Assembly: GCA_026260175.1 (NCBI GenBank)
Contig: JAKCWW010000249.1
Coordinates: 1-64,000 of the forward strand
Reading direction: 5' to 3'
DNA length: 64,000 nucleotides
Source: Reticulitermes lucifugus
Taxonomy: Eukaryota > Arthropoda > Insecta > Blattodea > Rhinotermitidae
The notes under the pieces were generated by a model. The model saw only the letters and a program-made list of their open reading frames with translations. It was not told the DNA's origin and did no database searches. The translations under genes and the position numbers were made by a program. Positions 35,624 to 46,672 of this stretch are shown piece by piece. Positions within the stretch are counted from its first letter, which is position 1, and the number at the start of each line of letters is the position of its first letter.

Positions 35624-36946
35624 GACTTAAAATACAAGGAATATGCAACACTTCAAGGCTCTCAAGTTGCTAAAAATGCCTTCCCTTTTATGGAAGTCTA
35701 AATTTCATTACAATTTGAGACAATCCTAATACTGGGCCTTACTGAATTTAGATATGGGCCTACATAGCCCATAATATCAAACAACATTTTGTTGGTTGAA
35801 ACAAAACTTAAAATAATTGTAACAATCTAAAGGACATGATTTTATTACATAATCCTTTTACACGACCTAAGGAATGCGATAACGGAAGTCAAACATCAAA
35901 CCAGCCAACACCAATGGAAATGACCCCCTGAACCAGTTGTATCAACCTTGTTAGTTGTTATTGTTCTTTCATTTTGTGGTAATATTGTTGGAAGAAAGAA
36001 ATTAGATTTTTCTAATTTATAAATTTATAATATTTACATGTGTTTGTGGTCAATAAAAGTACCGAAACTCTATATTGTGAAAAGCTGCATACAAAAAAAA
36101 AGAGGATTTAATACCTAAACTAACTTATACCATTGACCACTTTATAACTCTCTTAAGCGGAACTAGTTTTTAAACATTCAGAAGTTGACACACACTCTTG
36201 GGTTAATTCTTGCATGTTTCTTATCTGCCCAATTTCGAAACATCCTGTTAGGTCTACACAAACAGAGAAGCTTCTCAAGGACTCTGCTCCATGGAGTTAG
36301 TTATTAGTTAGTTAATTAGCTAATTCTGTTATAGAGTTAGTTAAGCCTAACAACTTCAGAAGCACGGGAAATGTCAACAAAGTAAAGGCACTCGGTGTTT
36401 ATGACATGCAATTTGGTCCTTCAGAGAAGTGACATAAACTGCAATCTATGAGTTCACCAAGACACGCGTTCACTGGTACAACTACTTTTAAAAGCATTTT
36501 CAAATTTCACTTTCATTTGCAAGGTTAACCCAACTGACATCCGTGTGGCTGCCCCTAAGATTTATTACAACTCGGAGCCTCCCGGAGTGTTAGGAAATGT
36601 TAACTTTGAGACTAAAGAAACGACAGAAAACGTAACTTTACCCCTGTGTACGACTGAATGCCCGTATCTACCGCGCAGCAGCTACCATTATTCTTAGCAG
36701 GACAAATAAACAAGGCAGTTTTGTGTACTAAAGCTAGGAAATGTGAAATGTGTGAATCCCATTTTAAAGCTGTTGTATTGTGGGAGGCATTTGCCTGTAT
36801 TATCATCTTGACCATTGCTGGAGAAAGCAGGCACTCCGGTTCTGAATGCAGTGATGTTGCGGCTAAGAATTACAGAAGAAGAGTGGCTTATCTGCATCAC
36901 ATGGCAATAAACACAGCAACAACTCAAGAACATACTCTACTGGATT
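35624..36946. other. Stretch without recognised features
   Basis: A possible trace of a K arm (TTTCGAAACATCCTG, GGTCTACACAAACAG) lies at 36234-36266 but is too short to call. The overlapping frames at 36612-36948 on both strands show no domain. Confidence 0.45.
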
Positions 36947-37100
36947 GACTGAAAATAATTGTTTTGTGGGTTTCGATGCCGTGTAGTCTGGTAGGTTTGT
37001 ACCGACGTTTTAGAAGAACCTGTTACCCCATTATCTTCCCTGATGATGGAGGCGACAGGTTCCTCTGAATTCTCTATAAAACTACACGACGTCTGACTAC
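36947..37100. mobile_element. Foldback family K, inverted pair (K6)
   Basis: The left part is the minus arm: reversed, it reads AAAACGTCGGTACAAACC, TACCAGACTACACGGC and AAAACAATTATTTTCA. The right part is a shorter plus arm starting CCTGATGATGGAGGCGACAG, with TAAAACTACACGACG. GAACCTGT and ACAGGTTC mirror each other across the centre. The second hairpin is GGTACAAACCTACC. Confidence 0.65.
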
Positions 37101-37319
37101 AGACTACCATTACCTTTACAGTCACCGCTGTAGGAATAACAAGTGTTGCTCAACTGAATGACTGATAAGAATAAGAATATTAGAAATTACATATTTGTCT
37201 CAATAGAGTTAAGGCAATTAGCACTTGCCTGCTCGTTTCTACAGCAGAGTACTTGCTTTTATGTATTTGTAATTACTGGATTAATGTTTGGTTAATTCTT
37301 TAATGTAGTACGTGTAGTG

Positions 37320-37580
37320 TCCGGGATATAGTGACTGTCTACAACCTGGACGATCCGGGATTCAAATCCCTGCAAGGGCAAGGGATGTCCGTCTTCTCCA
37401 AAATATTCAGACCCACTCTGGGGCGCACCCAACCTCCTATTCAATGAGTTCAGGGGTTCTTTCTCGGGGGAAAAGCGGTAGGGGGTGAAGTTTACCACTC
37501 ACCTCATCTAGTGCCAAGGTTAAGAATGAGTGGAGTTTTACCTCTAACCTTCATAGCGTGAACCCGGACAACTTTAGTTT
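37320..37580 (+). mobile_element. SINE family C, moderately old copy
   Basis: The B box GGGATTCAAATCCCTGC is well kept, while the A-box region is shortened (TCCGGGATATAGTGACTG). The body has CAGACCCACTCTGGGGCGC, TCCTATTCAATGAG, AAAGCGGTAGGGGGTGAAG, TTTACCACTCACCTCATC, AGTGGAGTTTTACCTC and CTTCATAGCGTGAACCC. Possible diverged duplication TAGTACGTGTAGTG against TACTATGTGTAATA. Confidence 0.85.
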
Positions 37581-38345
37581 TACTATGTGTAATAGCCCGC
37601 ACATCAAGCCTGCTTTTTTTTTAACACGTGAAAAGGTGAATACACACTTCAGTTTGGAGGAAGCACGTAATAATTGGAATTAGAGCCAGTGGATCATCTC
37701 ATTGGAACTGTCCGACAAAAATATGGGAATTATGCTCCTTCCTTATAACAAACAAACAAACAAACAAGTGACTATCAGTAATCACGTGTGCTTGACGTAG
37801 AGTTACGTGTACACAGCAACTGCCTTCGATTAAAGTTTTGTTTACGAGACATTATCGCACGTTTTCTCAAACCACATTTCTACAAACCATCGGTGGCCCA
37901 GTTTATTACTGCTGCGTTCTTGTTACGTTCTCCGTCCTTCCACACACCCGCAGCTTATATTACTAGCAGTACACAAGCTACAGCGACGTCGGAGACATCC
38001 CGACCTTGCATTATTATACATGCTTTTGGCCTGTAAATTGTGTGTATTAGATTTTATATGTAGTGGAGACATTTTCTGTTGCTACCGCAGGCTCCAGTTT
38101 CCTAATAAAGGGTCATTCTTGCAATGTTTATTACAGAAGCAATGTTTTATAGGGTATGTGACGTGGGAGTAATATCTACTTTTGCCTACAGAATTTAATT
38201 TAATTTTTTCTTGGAATTTATGTAAATGACTAAACATTGTGAGGGCAGGTGATTTGATAAGCAATGTTGAGGTCTGTGAGAAACTGTGGATAATGTTGCA
38301 AATCAGGATGAAATCCGGTGCCGGCCCCTTAAAGGCATAGCAATG
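37581..38345. other. Stretch with (CAAA)n only
   Basis: A short CAAA run at 37749-37766. The 121-codon minus frame at 38082-38447 runs into the K7 foldback and shows no domain, so no gene is called. Confidence 0.5.
37749..37766. repeat. (CAAA)n microsatellite
   Basis: Four to five CAAA units. Confidence 0.8.
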
Positions 38346-38480
38346 GACACGAGATTTGAGCTTCTCACAGCAGAGTTGCTGTATATTCAAGCCTTCTGGA
38401 TTGCTACGCCGACGTTTCGAAAAATTCGTCGAAACGTCGGTAACCATCTATAGTCAGACACGGCGTAACAGTTCAGACGA
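38346..38480. mobile_element. Foldback family K, tight inverted pair (K7)
   Basis: The apex is CCGACGTTTCGA (38409-38420), an 8-nt loop, then TCGAAACGTCGG (38429-38440), a perfect 12-bp stem. The left arm (minus) carries GAGATTTGAGCTTCTCACAG, GTATATTCAAGCCTTCTGG and GCTACGCCG. The right arm carries GGTAACCATCTATAGTCAG, ACACGGCGTAACAG and ACGACTTGAATC. Unlike the other inverted copies it lacks the CTGAAGATGG segment, so the two arms meet at the CGAAACGTCGG block. Confidence 0.8.
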
Positions 38481-38490
38481 CTTGAATCGT

Positions 38491-40055
38491 CGTGGTAACT
38501 GGCATTCTGATTTTATAAAAGACGGGCAATTTTTTGAACGGCTGAGCGACTACTAGCTTCAAAAGGGCTGCTATGTGTAGAGTCACTTATCTTTTACGAA
38601 GATAACACAATTAATTGAAAGGCGTGTTCTTCGGTTTAGTACCGTTACAAATTTTGCACCTCTCACAAGCTTTAATGTAGCTCTGGAAAAAGACAGCTCG
38701 TACAGACATGGTGGTTGTGACGTTGTTCTGCCGATCGTTGCCTGCAGAGAAACAATATGGACCGTAGCTGGGTAGGGTACACGTGCGAGGGCCGTTGTTC
38801 GACCTCGGTAAATCACTGCTCTAAAGACAATCAATGACGAGGTGCGGAACAGCTGATGTCTATCTTAGGCTACTACCTCGTTCCAATATTCTTGCACATC
38901 TGTCTTGTAATGTGGGTCTGCGGAAGTTTATCCTTGTTTGAAGTGAAGAATTAGGAGGACCCTGTTGCCATTAAATATAGCACATATATAATGCCTGCCT
39001 ACAGTTCTCCTGTAGCACATGGTCTTTCATGTAAAGAAACTAAAAATTATTCTTCTGAGCACCGTAATTTGCAGCTTCAAAGGATTAGAATAATGGTCAG
39101 AGAATATTACTGTATGAAATTTAATTGTGGAATTGTAAATGTTGAGCTACGTTACGTGCATTTCTACTTCCTCCTAACCCCTCTCTCTCAGGTTCAAGTA
39201 CCCTCCCCGGCATCCTGCTTACAAACACGCTCATATTTCCTTCCCGTGAGAGTCCAAGTTTCACACTCAGTGTAAATCTGCTTCACGTAATTTCAGCCAT
39301 ATTCGAGAGATGTTCTGGATAATGTTAATAAATTTTTATTTACGTAAAGTATATTTCGCACTTCTAGAGTAACATAAACATAAAATAGATTAGAAGACTA
39401 AAATGCTGAATAAATTCTTCGTCACTTGAAATGAACTATAAAAATCGAGTACAATAATTTTTAATTGTACTGTTGTTTGTAACATAGATCTCTCTACTGC
39501 AAGTTGATATGTGGCTACAGAATTCAACACCACTGTACAAGTCCCAGTGTTGCAGAACACAAGTGTGGGGCCATGTTGTGAGGATTATTGTGAAGAAACT
39601 ACAAGAGATTCATTGAATAGTTCTTTTTGGACAGACGTGAGGGTGGCATTTTTTAAAGCACCCCTACTGTGTCAAGATTGTATACATATATATTCTTAGG
39701 ATATCCGTGTTACATGTTTAAAGAATTCTTCTTCAGCCCCCACCATAACCAAATAATCGTGTCCTTTCTATTGGTGGCCTGCTGGGAATTTAAAGCCGTG
39801 ATACCGTGTCGTTCTTTCCCTATTGAGATATTTAAGAGAGGGTGAAATGTTTGTAAGGAATGCCAATGATTTCCATGACTTGTTAAGCCTTGTAATGTAT
39901 ATATCAATCCTCGAGAAGAGAATGGGGACGAATGTAGAGCGATGAAATTATGATATTTATTAAACTTTACTTACATTTTAAAATTCATCACAAAGGAATT
40001 AACAGATGATATGAGTAACTGAGCTTCTGTGTACTTAATGGAAGTCTGTAAGTGA
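38491..40055. other. Stretch without recognised features
   Basis: Minus frame 38583-38834 and plus frame 38991-39275 have no recognisable domain. No repeat identified. Confidence 0.5.
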
Positions 40056-40072
40056 TTATGTATATAAAAAAA

Positions 40073-40276
40073 GCAATCCCATTACAAGCCTGGACAGGCC
40101 CTTATGGTTCCAGGAGGTTGAGGCTCCCAGATTTCTAGACAATCGGCACANNNNNNNNNNNNNNNNNNNNNNNNNNNNNNNNNNNNNNNNNNNNNNNNNN
40201 NNNNNNNNNNNNNNCGAACCCGCTACCTTCCGGCTTGTAGCGCAGTGCCTCAACCAACTGCGCCACCGCGTGCCCC
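40073..40276 (-). mobile_element. SINE family B with N gap
   Basis: The minus strand starts GGGGCACGCGGTGGCGCAGT and has the B-box start GGTAGCGGGTTCG before the gap. After it come TGTGCCGATTGTCTAGAAAT, GGAACCATAAGGGCC and TCCAGGCTTGTAATGGG. Flanks TTATGTATATAAAAAAA (40056-40072) and TTATATGTAGTATAAAAA (40077-40094) look like a target-site duplication with small indels. Confidence 0.9.
40151..40214. other. Assembly gap (64 N) inside SINE B
   Basis: The complete copy at 57991 predicts about 158 bases between the flanking words, so the gap is shorter than the expected missing sequence. Confidence 0.9.
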
Positions 40277-40295
40277 TTATATGTAGTATAAAAAA

Positions 40296-41150
40296 CTTGT
40301 AAACTAAAATATCACCAATAAATACAACAAAATTTGTGCAGTGACAGTGCGTTTGTTATATACTTTTAGATTACAAAACTAGATACATTGTGTATAATGA
40401 ACAAATTTACACCCCGTACTTATGTCACGATAATAAGGTGTGTGATATTGCAAAGTTGGTTATGTTATTTTCGGGTAGCAGTAAATAAGTGAGAACATTA
40501 AAATATCTTGACATATCCTCTAACACAGTTACAAAGCTGGATTCTTTCGACTCCTTAAATGTAATTCTTCTGACGTGATTTTAAGCTTACAGGTAAAAGG
40601 CATGACGTTCTTATTAAAGGTTTGCTTTTTGTTACTTCAAAACCTTAATGACTGTTTATAACGTGGAAATATAAAACGTATAACAAATATTTAATTTTTA
40701 AAATAGTGGGCAATAATTTAATGTTTTCTACACATTTATGAAGTGTTTGTAACACGAAATGTAACTGTGAACCAACGACTGATGATGTGTGAATGCATTC
40801 CCGTTGCTTCTGCTATTATTCCCATTGATGATGTTGCTGTTTATCCACGCATTCACAACACCGCTAAGTTAGCTAATCTCTTGTAAGTAGCCTGAGCAAT
40901 AAAACGGCGGTATCTAATATCGTGGTTTTCTGGGCTAAGACGTCATATGTTTCGGTGGGCTTTTACAGTTAGGGGTTGACGCAAGCTTCGCCATCTGTGA
41001 ACACAACTCTGAACCTTTTGGCAGTGGCACGAATGACTGATACATTTCGCGAATATGTCGATAATGCAACATCGTACTGTACCTAAGTCGGCTCTTAGTA
41101 ACAGAAAATAATTTTTTATATTGAAAAGAACAAAATTTATAGTATAGAGC
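40296..41150. other. Stretch without recognised features
   Basis: AT-rich; nothing identified. Confidence 0.5.

Positions 41151-41182
<32 letters not shown>
41151..41182. repeat. (TAA)n microsatellite, first of a pair
   Basis: About ten units. A second similar run lies at 41269-41302, with 86 bp between them that contain an irregular GCACAAGTGCAGCACAAAGC repeat. Confidence 0.9.
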
Positions 41183-41267
41183 TCAATGGGTATTTATTAT
41201 CGTGCAATCTTAACAGCACAAGTGCAGCACAAAGCCAGCACAAAGACTCAAATATAACACAAAACCA

Positions 41268-41268
<1 letters not shown>

Positions 41269-41302
<34 letters not shown>
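41269..41302. repeat. (TAA)n microsatellite, second of a pair
   Basis: About eleven units. The intervening segment has AGCACAA/AGCACAAAG words repeated three times. Confidence 0.9.
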
Positions 41303-41371
41303 TTGTATTATATTATATATATTATGTTTTTTATATTCCTTCCTCAATATGTTTTAAACACAAATTGTGAA

Positions 41372-41460
41372 CCTGAAGATGATCTGAAATAGGTCGAAAT
41401 ATGTAGTTCTGCATAATAAGTGAAATTTTATTGTGTTTGGACGGATTTCGACTGGATTTG
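41372..41460 (+). mobile_element. Foldback family L, half copy
   Basis: CCTGAAGATGATCTGAAAT, AGGTCGAAATATGTAG, then AAATTTTATTGTGTTTGG. The last block parallels AATAAAGTTGTGTTTGGAC in the right arm of the element at 15682-15839. The stem between the two motif halves is GATCT/AGGTC. The mirrored arm is missing. Confidence 0.5.
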
Positions 41461-41464
41461 TGTC

Positions 41465-41685
41465 TTGACATCCTTCTGATCTTGTATGTCTTTATATCGA
41501 TTTTGAAATGAAACTATTCTTCCATTTTCAGATTACTTAATCGGCAGAAACGGATTGTCAGAAACTGTAAATTTATTTACTGTAAATATTGTACAAGATT
41601 TTAGGCTATAACAAGGGCTCAGTGCTAATTTAATCATAACTGTAGGTGATGGTACACTCTACATGTACAGAATGTTAACATACAT

Positions 41686-41716
<31 letters not shown>

Positions 41717-42701
41717 CGACAAACCTATTATTCACAGTATTTCAATTAAAATTGCATAAAACGTGGGCTTTTTATTTCATTGTTTTTCTTACAACAGTAC
41801 TTAGGATGCTGGCTGCATTCCTGTTATCAGATGAAGTAATTCAAAGTATGGAACCTACTGTGTTTGTTCCATTAGGCCAAGCTAATCTCTAGCCCCATCC
41901 GGAGTTGTGATGAAGTGGACACGATTGATACCTCCAGTACTTTTGCCACTTTAATAATGCAAGTTATTCACAAAACTTTATACTTAATTTCCCAATGTTT
42001 GCTTTTTAAACTTATAGTTTTCTTCAGACTGAGAGCTTATACTAAGAGCTTAAACACTTCTGCATTACTTCATATGACTCTCACTTCACTCTTAATTCAC
42101 AGTGACAAGCAAACTGTTATATTAAAAGTAAAAGTTCCTTCTTCTGTCCCGTAAGAATGGCTCTTCATGGCCCATCTAGATCAGACAGAAGTGTAGCTGG
42201 CAGTGGCGTGCTCTTGTCAGGGTGACACATGGCCTGTCAATCAATACGTAATTGCCAAATGCTGTACCCTGGTAGCAGTTCCCCCTCCCCTCAGCCATAC
42301 TCTTAGTGAGGTAACTGAGGGAAATCAATTAATTGCAGACTCAAAGGAGACGAACAGCAACTCATTGTGAGAGGAGGGAGTTGCATCAGACTCGCTGTCC
42401 TTCCTTCACTTACGTTTTCTTGACAGTAACTTTATCCTGATATATACAGATTATACCTGACTCATAACTCTGTACAGCGAAGTTGTTGCAATGTGTACCA
42501 CATATCTTAATATTAAATCTGTCCGATTTTTCAAATTAATGTATTTATGTGTTTTGCATAATACGAAGTAAAAAGAGAACGCCTTTTGTGGAGAATACGC
42601 CCGTCCGTCCTTCCGTATATAACTTCATATCAGTGCCAGTGGCGTATCAATTACAAATGATAAGTACTGGCAATTGGTTTAAAACCTGGCATATTGCGCT
42701 G
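41465..42701. other. Stretch with (GA)n only
   Basis: The GA run at 41684-41713 is the only repeat. The frame at 41915-42154 (79 codons) has no recognised domain. Confidence 0.5.
41684..41713. repeat. (GA)n microsatellite
   Basis: About fourteen GA units. Confidence 0.9.
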
Positions 42702-42740
42702 CCTGAAGATGGTACGCTTGTACCGAAGCATATCGGAGCT
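42702..42740 (+). repeat. CTGAAGATG hairpin module in another context
   Basis: CCTGAAGATGGTACGCTTGT then ACCGAAGCATATCGG. GGTAC and GTACC pair perfectly around GCTT. The flanks do not match the K or L elements, so the module occurs in a third context. Confidence 0.5.
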
Positions 42741-42819
42741 ACGTGTTTAACACTTATACGTAACTAATAATGTGCATTTGGTTGGTGTAATAAATTGAAT
42801 ACACTCATCTATCCAATTT

Positions 42820-43290
42820 TCATGAACTACAGTGAAAGAGTTTTTGACAAAAAGTTTTTGGAACGGCTTGAGTTCCGTGAAATCGGCTCAGTGACAGTGA
42901 TAATTTAATTAACGGTTGAAATTCAGTACAGAATATATCCGCGCATTTCCAGTCAGTAATTAAACGTTCCGTGAAAATGGGCTCAGTGGAAGAATACTTT
43001 AGTAATAGGCGTAAATTAAAATTTGTTCGCATTTTCTATATTTTTCTTTCGCCTTTAATACATTCGGTGCGGGAGATTTCCATGAAAATGTACTGAGTGA
43101 CTATGAGTTTTGTGGAAGTGGAAGCCGTTTTATTTAGGGACATAACTGAATTTATATCCGTACATTCCCTACTTATTTTCCTATTTGTGTGCACCTCGGT
43201 ATAAAAGATCTCAAGTAATGCTGCTGAGTGTTTATGAGTTTCGTGAAAATCTGCTCGTGCAAGGCCGTACTTTTATTATGGGCGTGCCAT
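42820..43290 (+). repeat. Diverged tandem repeats, about 125 bp
   Basis: The word TTYCRTGAAAATSGGCTCAGTG recurs in diverged form at about 42822, 42869, 42967, 43078 and 43235, each often followed by GCCGTTTTATTTAGGG and ATCCGTACATTCCC-like text. Spacings are about 47 to 125 bp. It may be an internally repeated transposon or an old minisatellite. A sister array lies at 53520. Confidence 0.55.
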
Positions 43291-44506
43291 ATATGACATG
43301 ACACTAAAACGTGTATCGCGAAACTATATTTTGAGAGCCTTAGTACAGTCTGTGCATTATGTCACGGATTACATTTGTAGTCTTTCTGCAGCTTTTTGTG
43401 CCTGAGATCTGTATAAGTGTCTTTTGTTCTCAGTGATGTTGGATCAAATTATTTCTTCGATAAAATTCAATATTCCCTTTAACATATCCTGCTATAGCAT
43501 TTGGTGTGTTTAGTCTGTACTTATTTTGCTTTTTAGGATTTCTCCGTACTGTTTCTTAAGGCCAAGTTATTTTGCGTTATTACGATGAAATTCCTGTAGA
43601 TGTAAAATCTTTCGTAGAACTTTTTCGTAATTAGCGCGCGTGTGTCGCTAGAAAATTTTAAATGATTTAAATTTTCTGTTCCACTGTACTTCTTAAATGT
43701 GTAAGGAAAGGTGTATGGGTGGTTATGGTTACACGCACAAATCTTTTTATTCTAGGTGAGATTCGAGACATTTTCTTGAAGAACCTAGCTATTCCAGCAG
43801 ACCATGTTGCACATTAATACGTCACCACGAACAAACCAAGCATCGGGATACATGTAAGTACCAAAGCTAATGAATTTTTATGAAATGTTACTTACCTCAA
43901 AAACAGAGCTACACTGTCAATTTTATTTGATTGTCTTCTTCTACGTTTTCTTCCTTTTCTTTTATGGCTTTCCAGCGGGGCTGGTTTAAGGCTATGATAA
44001 TTTATATTGCTGCATGTGGCCCCACCTTTTGAAGAGCACGAAATGGTCGGCTGTATTTAACATTTTGAGCGAGATGTATTTAGTATTTATATATTTACAT
44101 CGTTTTCTCTGCACTTTCAGTTCAGAATTATGCTTAAATGAGTCAGCCAGATTAATTTTTGCCTTTTACATTATTATTATCATATGTTCTTCAGTGGGTC
44201 TCAAGAAGAGATGCTTTAAATAGCAGTTTTTATGAAATGATTCAATGTACAGCAGGACTACTTCGGTTACAAAGAAAAATTCTCTGACCCCGAAGGTTGT
44301 AAGAAACGTCGCCTTCGAAGATTGTAATAATCACGTAATTTTACGGGCCTAATATTAAATATCTCGGAATCACAAACTCCAACAAGTGAAGCCCTGATCT
44401 GGAAAATAAAATTACTGCTTTCATAAATAAAATAGTTATTAGATAATACTTCAGAGATTGCATGTCAAGAAAAGGTTCAAATAAGAATACGCGAAAGAAG
44501 AAGGAC
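43291..44506. other. Stretch without recognised features
   Basis: No repeat or exon identified. Confidence 0.5.
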
Positions 44507-44770
44507 GTGAGAAGACTGGAAAGCCAGCAGATGAAATTCCTCATATCGTTATTTGTGTGTGCCTCGAGAAGACAGCTATACATAATGACGCAAGTAGGAT
44601 TAAGTTTTGTGAAGCCGATGTTGTAAAGGACATCGAGAAGTGGAAATTGCAATTTAGAGGTTACATAGAAAAACGAATGTAAAAGAAGGCGTTTTGTTAT
44701 AAGCCAAAGTATAAGAGAAATTGAAAGAACAGAGAAGAGATAGTCCCATCAGTTTTGGGTTTGGGAATGG
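44507..44770 (+). mobile_element. LINE 3' end, lineage 2 (decayed)
   Basis: One frame gives RRLESQQMKFLISL. After a shift another gives KDIEKWKLQFRGYIEKRM, a stop, then KKAFCYKPKYKRN. In this order I recognise the C-terminal part of a non-LTR retrotransposon ORF2 (compare ExxQMKFLR..., DIxKxxLRWxGHVxRM, PKxALxYxPxGKR). It has frame shifts and stops and is 5' truncated. It differs from lineages 1 and 3 in this window. Confidence 0.6.
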
Positions 44771-46409
44771 GTTCACGTAGCCAAGGGTGTGAACATGAAG
44801 ATTGGTCTCAGCTGGCTCAGTACACGAACCAATTTCGAACACTGTGAACACAGTAATGTACCTTAGTTTTGTATAAATGTGGGATATGTTGTGACTTGCT
44901 GCACAACAGTTAGTTGCTCAAGGTAGTTTCTGCTCCTTGGAAATAGGAGAGGCAACAGAGAAATTTGAGTTGTGAAAAATGAGATAGGCCAGAGCTTGTA
45001 GTCTTCTGTGTATGTATTTTGCCGCATAGAGAGTGTTCTTTAAGCTGCAGAGAATATAGAACATCGAAATGGCCAACAGTAAGTATAAAATTGCAATCTA
45101 TCCTTTTTTGCAATTATGGCATAAGACGAGGCAAAGAAATCGTTAAGTATCGCGCTGAACGTATAGTACATTATTTTGTGAACGACCTTGGCAATTTATT
45201 TCCGAATTATGATAACTCGTACAACTCGCCCGTAATTTTTATGAAAGTTGAAAAAAATACAGAATTGTGTATGGATGAAACAAAACGAAGAAGAAATTCT
45301 GTGCAATGCACCAACTTTCGATTAAGCCGTTATTGAATAACTGTAAAGTTCGCTTGAAAACTTATATGCATACTGTCAACTACGAAATAGATTTTAAAAC
45401 TTTTCCATTTGTTTATTAAATAATTCTATTTTCTCTACCTCCAGTGTGATCTGCTTTACTGAAACAACGTCTAAGCCTTGAAGCTTCTTTAGTTATTTGT
45501 AGAGTGCTACACAGTTATATAGATACCTTCATCCCCCAGCCACTTAACGCGTTTACGGTGTGTAAATAGACTACGTTGCTGCTGGTGGTGCTCAAGACGC
45601 TACCAGCGCTACCTAGCGGTCGGTTGAAAAACTATTTGCTAAGGGTGCATTTTCCCTCTAGTTATGTCGATAACTGTGTCAGTTTAAGTTGAAATTGATA
45701 ATCTAATTGATATACTAAACCTCGAACAGGAAATGATACTGAAGCTTATTGTTGGAACAACTTTTGACGTGATGATACATATATATATTCGTATAAGGTA
45801 GTACACTAGAGGGGAGAAACATAAATATGAGTAGAAAATACGTGTGTTTTGGGATATAACTTTAATATTACGTAATGTAGAAATGTCTAATCCCTTTGCT
45901 TCGAGACAGACTCCATATTGTCCCTTTATTTTTTGTGACCATAATTTTCCCCAGTTGTTCTCGGATGTACACGGGCTTTGCCAGATATTAAGACAGTTCC
46001 TTTCCTTTAATTATACATTCAGAAATTTGTCTTTAAACTGTTTACCATAGCCGATGTATAGATGTTATTTCTGCTTTTGTGTATGTGCGTCATCATCTAG
46101 AAAATTACAACTTAACACACAATCTTAGGTATTAAAAAGACAAATGCAGGAAGCATTAAATAAAATAAAGGAATTCAAAGAATTTTATCTTGAAAATATT
46201 AAAGAATAAAAATGTTTGGAACTAGTATAATATTTAATAAATAGTATAAATTTATAGGCATCATTTTTCTGGAAGTAATTGTCGCATCACTAAAGCTTTA
46301 ATGGGAAAAGAAATCTTGATATATTTGTGTGTTAATGACAGAACAGGTTTCGGGGGTGTCAATTTTTGCATAGTGTTGTGACTTTTAACATATTACAATA
46401 CATACGAAA
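44771..46409. other. Stretch without recognised features
   Basis: The plus frame at 45019-45336 (105 codons) has a mixed composition and no domain I know. Not called. Confidence 0.45.
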
Positions 46410-46672
46410 CCGATCCCAGTGGCCACGCCGTCTAAGACGTGGGTCTGAGGTTGTTCGCTTGCTGGGATTGTGGGTTCGAATCCCGCCGGAGCATGGATAT
46501 CTGTTTCTTGTGAGTGTTGTGTGGTGTCAGGAAGAGGTCTCTGCGCCGGGCTGATCACTCGTCCGGAGGAGTCCTACTGAGCGTGGAGTGTCTAGCAGAG
46601 TGTGATCGTGAAGCCTCTCGATAATGAGGAGGTTCAGGCCCACTAGGGACTCTTGCGCCATTGGAAAAAGAA
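46410..46672 (+). mobile_element. SINE family D, full-length copy
   Basis: CGATCCCAGTGGCCACGCCG is the A-box side and GTGGGTTCGAATCCCGCCGG the B box. The body has AGGTCTCTGCGCCGGGC, TGATCACTCGTCCGG and GAGGAGGTTCAGGCCCAC, and it ends GCCATTGGAAAAAG, a short A-rich tail. The second copy at 57382 (minus) agrees in head and 3' end. A degraded duplication (AATACATACGAA against AATACCATCAAT) is possible but unsure. The 62-codon frame over it is not a gene. Confidence 0.88.

Noticed and set aside
38082-38447. 121-codon minus frame as a host gene
   Set aside because: Its first third lies in the K7 foldback arm; the rest shows no domain or start context.
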